DNA from: Sorex araneus
Taxonomy: Eukaryota > Chordata > Mammalia > Eulipotyphla > Soricidae
Length of the DNA stretch: 64,000 nt
Assembly: GCF_027595985.1 (NCBI RefSeq)
Contig: NC_073305.1
Coordinates: 121,953,739 to 122,017,738, forward strand
Direction of reading: 5' to 3'
Part shown: in pieces, positions 60,724-64,000 of the stretch
How positions within the stretch are numbered: the first letter of the stretch is position 1
How the letters are laid out: each line of letters starts with the position of its first letter
Program-made: the position numbers and the translations under genes
Notes under the pieces: generated by a model
What the model was told of the DNA's origin: nothing
The model's input: only the letters and a program-made list of their open reading frames with translations
The model's database searches: none

Positions 60724-62513
60724 GATATGATGGATTATGTTGATTGATTTCCAGATGTTGAACCATCCTTGCATCCCCGAGATGAATCCCACTTGATCAG
60801 TGTATGATCTTTTTGATGAGTTGTTGAATTCTATTTGCTAATATTTTATTGAGAATATTTGCATCCATGTTCATCAAGGATATTGGTCTGTAGTTTTCTT
60901 TTTTTGTGGGGTCTGTGTTTGCTTTTGGTATTAGGGAAATATGAACCTCATAGAAACTGTTTGAGAGGGTTTCTTTTTCTTCAATTTCCTGGAAAACCTT
61001 GAGAAGAACTGGCAATGTGTCATCTTTAAATGTTTGAAAAAATTTGCTAGTGAATTCATCTGCACCTGGGCTTTTATTTTTGGGAAGACTTTTGATTACA
61101 ATTTCAATTTCCTTGATATTAATGAATCTGTTCAGGTATTCAAGATCTTCTTGATTCAGCCTTGGAAGATTATAGGAATCTAGTAATTTATCAATTTCTT
61201 TTAGGTTCTCTTGTTTCATGGCATTTAGACTTTCAAAGTAGTCTCTGATGAAGTTTTGAATTTCTTTGTTTTTTGTTGTGATGTTCCCCTTTTCATTTCT
61301 GATTCGGTTTATTAAGGTTCTCTCTCTTTCTTTGTGAGTCTTGCTACTGGTTTATCAATCTTGTTTTACTTTATCAAAGAACCAGCTCTTGTTTTCATTG
61401 ATCTTTCATATTGTCTTTTTGGCTTCCATGTTGTTAAATTTGGTTCTAAGTTTTGTTATTTCTTTACTTTGGCCTGGTTTAGGCTCCTTTTGTTGGTCGT
61501 TTTCTAAGGTCTTGCGCTGTGAAGTTAAGTTATCTATGTAGGCCCTTTCGTAATTACTGAGGAATGCTTGCAGAGCTATAAATTTTCCCCCTAACACTGC
61601 TTTAGCTGTGTCCCATAGGTTCTGGTAACTAGTGTCTTCATTATCATTTTTTTCCAGGTATCTTTTGATTTCTTCTTTGATTTGCTTACTAAACCACTCG
61701 TTGTTCAAATTGAGTTGTTTAATTTCCAGCTGTTTGATTTGGTTCTCCATGTCTGTGCATGATTAACTTCTATCTTCAGTGAATCGTGGTCTGAAAAAAT
61801 AGTTGATACAATTTCTATCTTCCTGATTCTATTGTGGTATGTTTTGTGACCCAGCACCTAGTCTATTTTAGAAAATGTTCCATCTGCACTGGAAAAGAGT
61901 GTGTATTCTTTCTTTCTGGGATGCAAAGCCCTGTATAGATCTATTAGGCCTCTCTCTTCTATGTTTTCCTTCAAAGCCAGTGTTTCCTTGCCAAGCTTTA
62001 ACCTTGTTGATCTATCTAGAGGTGATAGGGCAGTGTTGAAGTCTCCTACTACAATTGTGTTGCTATAGCAATGTCCTTGTTAGAATCTGTTAGCAGTTGT
62101 TTTAGGTATTTAGCTGCTCCCTCATTAGTTGCATATACAGTAAGGAGTGTGATTTCTTTCTGCCGAACATATCCTTTGATTAGTAAAAAATAGCCTTTGC
62201 TGTCCCTTCTAATCTTTTTCAACCTGAAATTTATGCTGTCGGATACTAACATTGCTACCCCAGATTTTTTGAGTGAGTTGTTTGCTTGCAGGATTGTTTT
62301 CCATCCTTTGACTTTGAGTCTGTGTTTGCTCTGACTGTTCAGATGTGTCTCTTGTAGGCAGCAGAATGTTATATTTAATTTCCTAATCCATTTTGCCTCT
62401 CTGTGTCTCTTAATTGGTGTATTTAGACCTTTGACTTTTAGAGATATTATTTCCATGGGGTTTTGTGCCATCATTCTGTAGGGGGTTTTGTGCTTGTAGC
62501 GGGGTTTCTTATC

Positions 62514-63475
62514 TTATAGTAGCCCCTTTAGTCCTTCCTTTAATTTTGGTTTTGAGTCTATGAAGTTCCTGAGCTGTTGTGTATCCACAAAATAGTGTAT
62601 TGTTCCTTCAAGTTTGAGTGAGAGTTTAGCCGAATAAAGTATTCTTGGTGAAGCGTTCATTTCGTTGATTTTTTTCACTATATCCCACCATTATCTTCAC
62701 GCTTGGAGGGTTTCCTCTGATAGGTCTGCTGTAAATCTAAGGGGTGCTCCTTTGTATGTGATTTCCTTCTTTGACCTTGCTGCTTACAGCACTGTGTCTC
62801 TACCTGTGGCATCCATAATTCTAACTATGATATGTCTTGAAGTCTTTTTATTAGGGTCTCTTTTAGCTGGCACCCTTTGGGCTCCTTGGATCTGGATGCC
62901 TGCATTCTCCAGCTCTGGGAACTTCTTAGGAATGATGTCTTTAACTGTCACTTTTTCATTGGAGTTACTTCCTTGTCCTTCTGGTACTCTGATGATTCTT
63001 ATGCTGTTCCTCTTGATGTCATCCCCTAGAACTCTGATTCGCCCTAGAGCTATTTTGAAGTCTTTTGCCATTGTTCGTTGTTGCCTGTAAGCTTTCTTCA
63101 ACTCATCTTCAAGCTCACTGATTCTGTGTTTGGCTGTAGCCATTCAACTGTTGAGGGCACCTAATGAGTTTTTTTTTATTTCATCTACCAATTCCTTTAT
63201 TTGTGTCACTTCTGTTTGTAGTTTTGAAATTTCTGCTTTCATTTCTTCCTGTATTCTCTTGGTGAACCATTCCACTGTTCCTTTCATGTCTTCCATTAAT
63301 TTACTGGATGTCTGATCCACCATTACTTTGAGTTCATTGAACATCTTCAACATTTCATATCTGAATTCTTTATCTGAGAGATCGTACTTGTGGGTAACCC
63401 CTATTGGGGTTTCTCGAATCTTTTCTTCATCCTCTCCTTAGATGAAGATGGTGGAGATTTTTGTTGTTTCTTCAT
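62514..63475 (-). pseudogene. L1 ORF1 (RNA-binding chaperone), broken
   Basis: About 320 codons, near the 338 of human ORF1p. The N-terminal frame starts MKKQQKSPPSSSK and shifts by one base near 63410. The coiled-coil part (63353-63144) stops at a TGA immediately before MATAKHRISELED, where a sense codon (probably CGA) is expected. The RRM follows (SIRIIRVPEGQG) and then the C-terminal domain (KEITYKGAPLRFTADLSEE), with a TAA and a TGA breaking it. Confidence 0.9.
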
Positions 63476-64000
63476 ATTGCTGTGGAATTATGGAGGTGAA
63501 ATCTTCCAGTTCTCTATCCCTATTACCTCTTGCTGAGAGAGTGGATTTTGGATGAGCTCAGTCGATGATGGTAGCTTTTCTTTCCCCTTCTGGAATACTT
63601 CCTTGCTCTCAAGCACTCCTCCTGGTTTATGTGAGGCCTCTAGTGAAGTTTTGGAGGAGATGTCCTTTTTATAATGAGCTTGTGAAGCTTCTTGTGTTCA
63701 CTGAAATTGGAATAGGCTAATGAACTATTGGCTTATTGTGATTGAGATGGCCAGGGTGTTCTTCACGAATTAGATTATACAGATTGTAACCTAATTCCAC
63801 AGTGCTAGGAAGAGGAAAAATAAATGCGGCTGCCCCAAGGAGGTGGCACTCCTTCTGAAGAGGCCACGCCCACTGGTGTATTGGCCACTCCCCCAGTCAC
63901 CTGTTGGGGAAAGGTGGAGCTAGGCTTGCGCTTGGGGCCCTGGAGCCCAAATGGGGGTCCGCAGACTGTGGCTGCGCCCTGGGCCGGTGGGGTGGAGTAG

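Larger units (their letters stand above)
57606..62474 (-). pseudogene. L1 ORF2 (endonuclease/reverse transcriptase), broken
   Basis: The endonuclease N-terminus (MEIISLKVKGLN, CCLQETHL) is at 62474-62049. The reverse transcriptase includes [14 protein letters not shown] near 59290-59330, and the C-terminal cysteine region CWRGCGKKG lies near 58020-58060. It ends ALICGI then TAA at 57606-57608. Frames change at many points and a 1.08-kb insert splits it at the [12 protein letters not shown] junction. Confidence 0.92.
57156..64000 (-). mobile_element. Nearly full-length L1, continues past the window
   Basis: Reading on the minus strand from 64000: GC-rich 5' UTR (64000-63476), ORF1 (63475-62514), a spacer of about 40 bp, ORF2 (62474-57606), 3' UTR and an A-rich end near 57156-57168. 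ORF2 is interrupted at 59648-60723. Multiple frameshifts and stops show it is dead. Confidence 0.93.

Overview
This is mammalian nuclear DNA, almost certainly from a shrew (Soricidae, probably Sorex). The evidence is a very high density of a tRNA-Ala-like SINE of the shrew SOR type, mammalian L1, and an RTE-clade LINE of the kind reported from the common shrew (RTE1_Sar, recalled from memory). The DNA is AT-rich, has almost no long ORFs, and is dominated by nested retroelements. Bacterial features (operons, RBSs, CRISPR) are absent.

One host gene is recognised with good support. It lies at 8733-10093 on the minus strand inside the only clear CpG-rich segment, and I read it as the three-exon orthologue of KHDC3L (FILIA/ECAT1), an oocyte subcortical maternal complex protein. 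Exons 1 and 2 encode the atypical KH domain with a GRGG loop. Exon 3 is a 36-bp coding minisatellite encoding 12-residue repeats with TQ motifs. A SINE in intron 2 has duplicated the exon 2 splice donor as its target site.

Layout. 1-8.6 kb: old L1 3' pieces and SINE clusters. 8.6-10.4 kb: KHDC3L and its promoter flank. 10.4-15.9 kb: L1 fragment, SINEs, a TCC microsatellite. 15.9-18.4 kb: two minus-strand L1 copies, one carrying an ERVK-like solo LTR with a perfect 6-bp target duplication. 18.5-24.3 kb: mostly unique AT-rich DNA with a pyrimidine tract and an unclassified block. 24.7-25.8 kb: 5'-truncated minus-strand RTE. 26.7-31.4 kb: a long interval without recognisable repeats. 31.8-33.1 kb: a composite retroposon with an L1-like 3' end and a 15-bp target duplication. 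35.9-40.3 kb: a second composite unit (13-bp target duplication) that holds a degenerate plus-strand RTE ORF. 40-57 kb: AT-rich DNA with scattered SINEs, an L1-in-L1 nest at 49.6-51.1 kb and a third composite. 57.2-64 kb: a nearly full-length dead L1 (ORF2, ORF1, GC-rich 5' UTR) running off the window and interrupted by a 1.08-kb insertion.

How the elements interact. Two SINE classes share one tRNA-like head. One ends in poly(A) and should be mobilised by L1. The other ends in a segment matching the 3' end of the RTE copies plus an ACAGTG-type repeat, so RTE is its likely partner. This pairing of one head with two LINE partners, and a probable case of RTE-tail-driven movement of flanking DNA, are the most interesting system-level observations.
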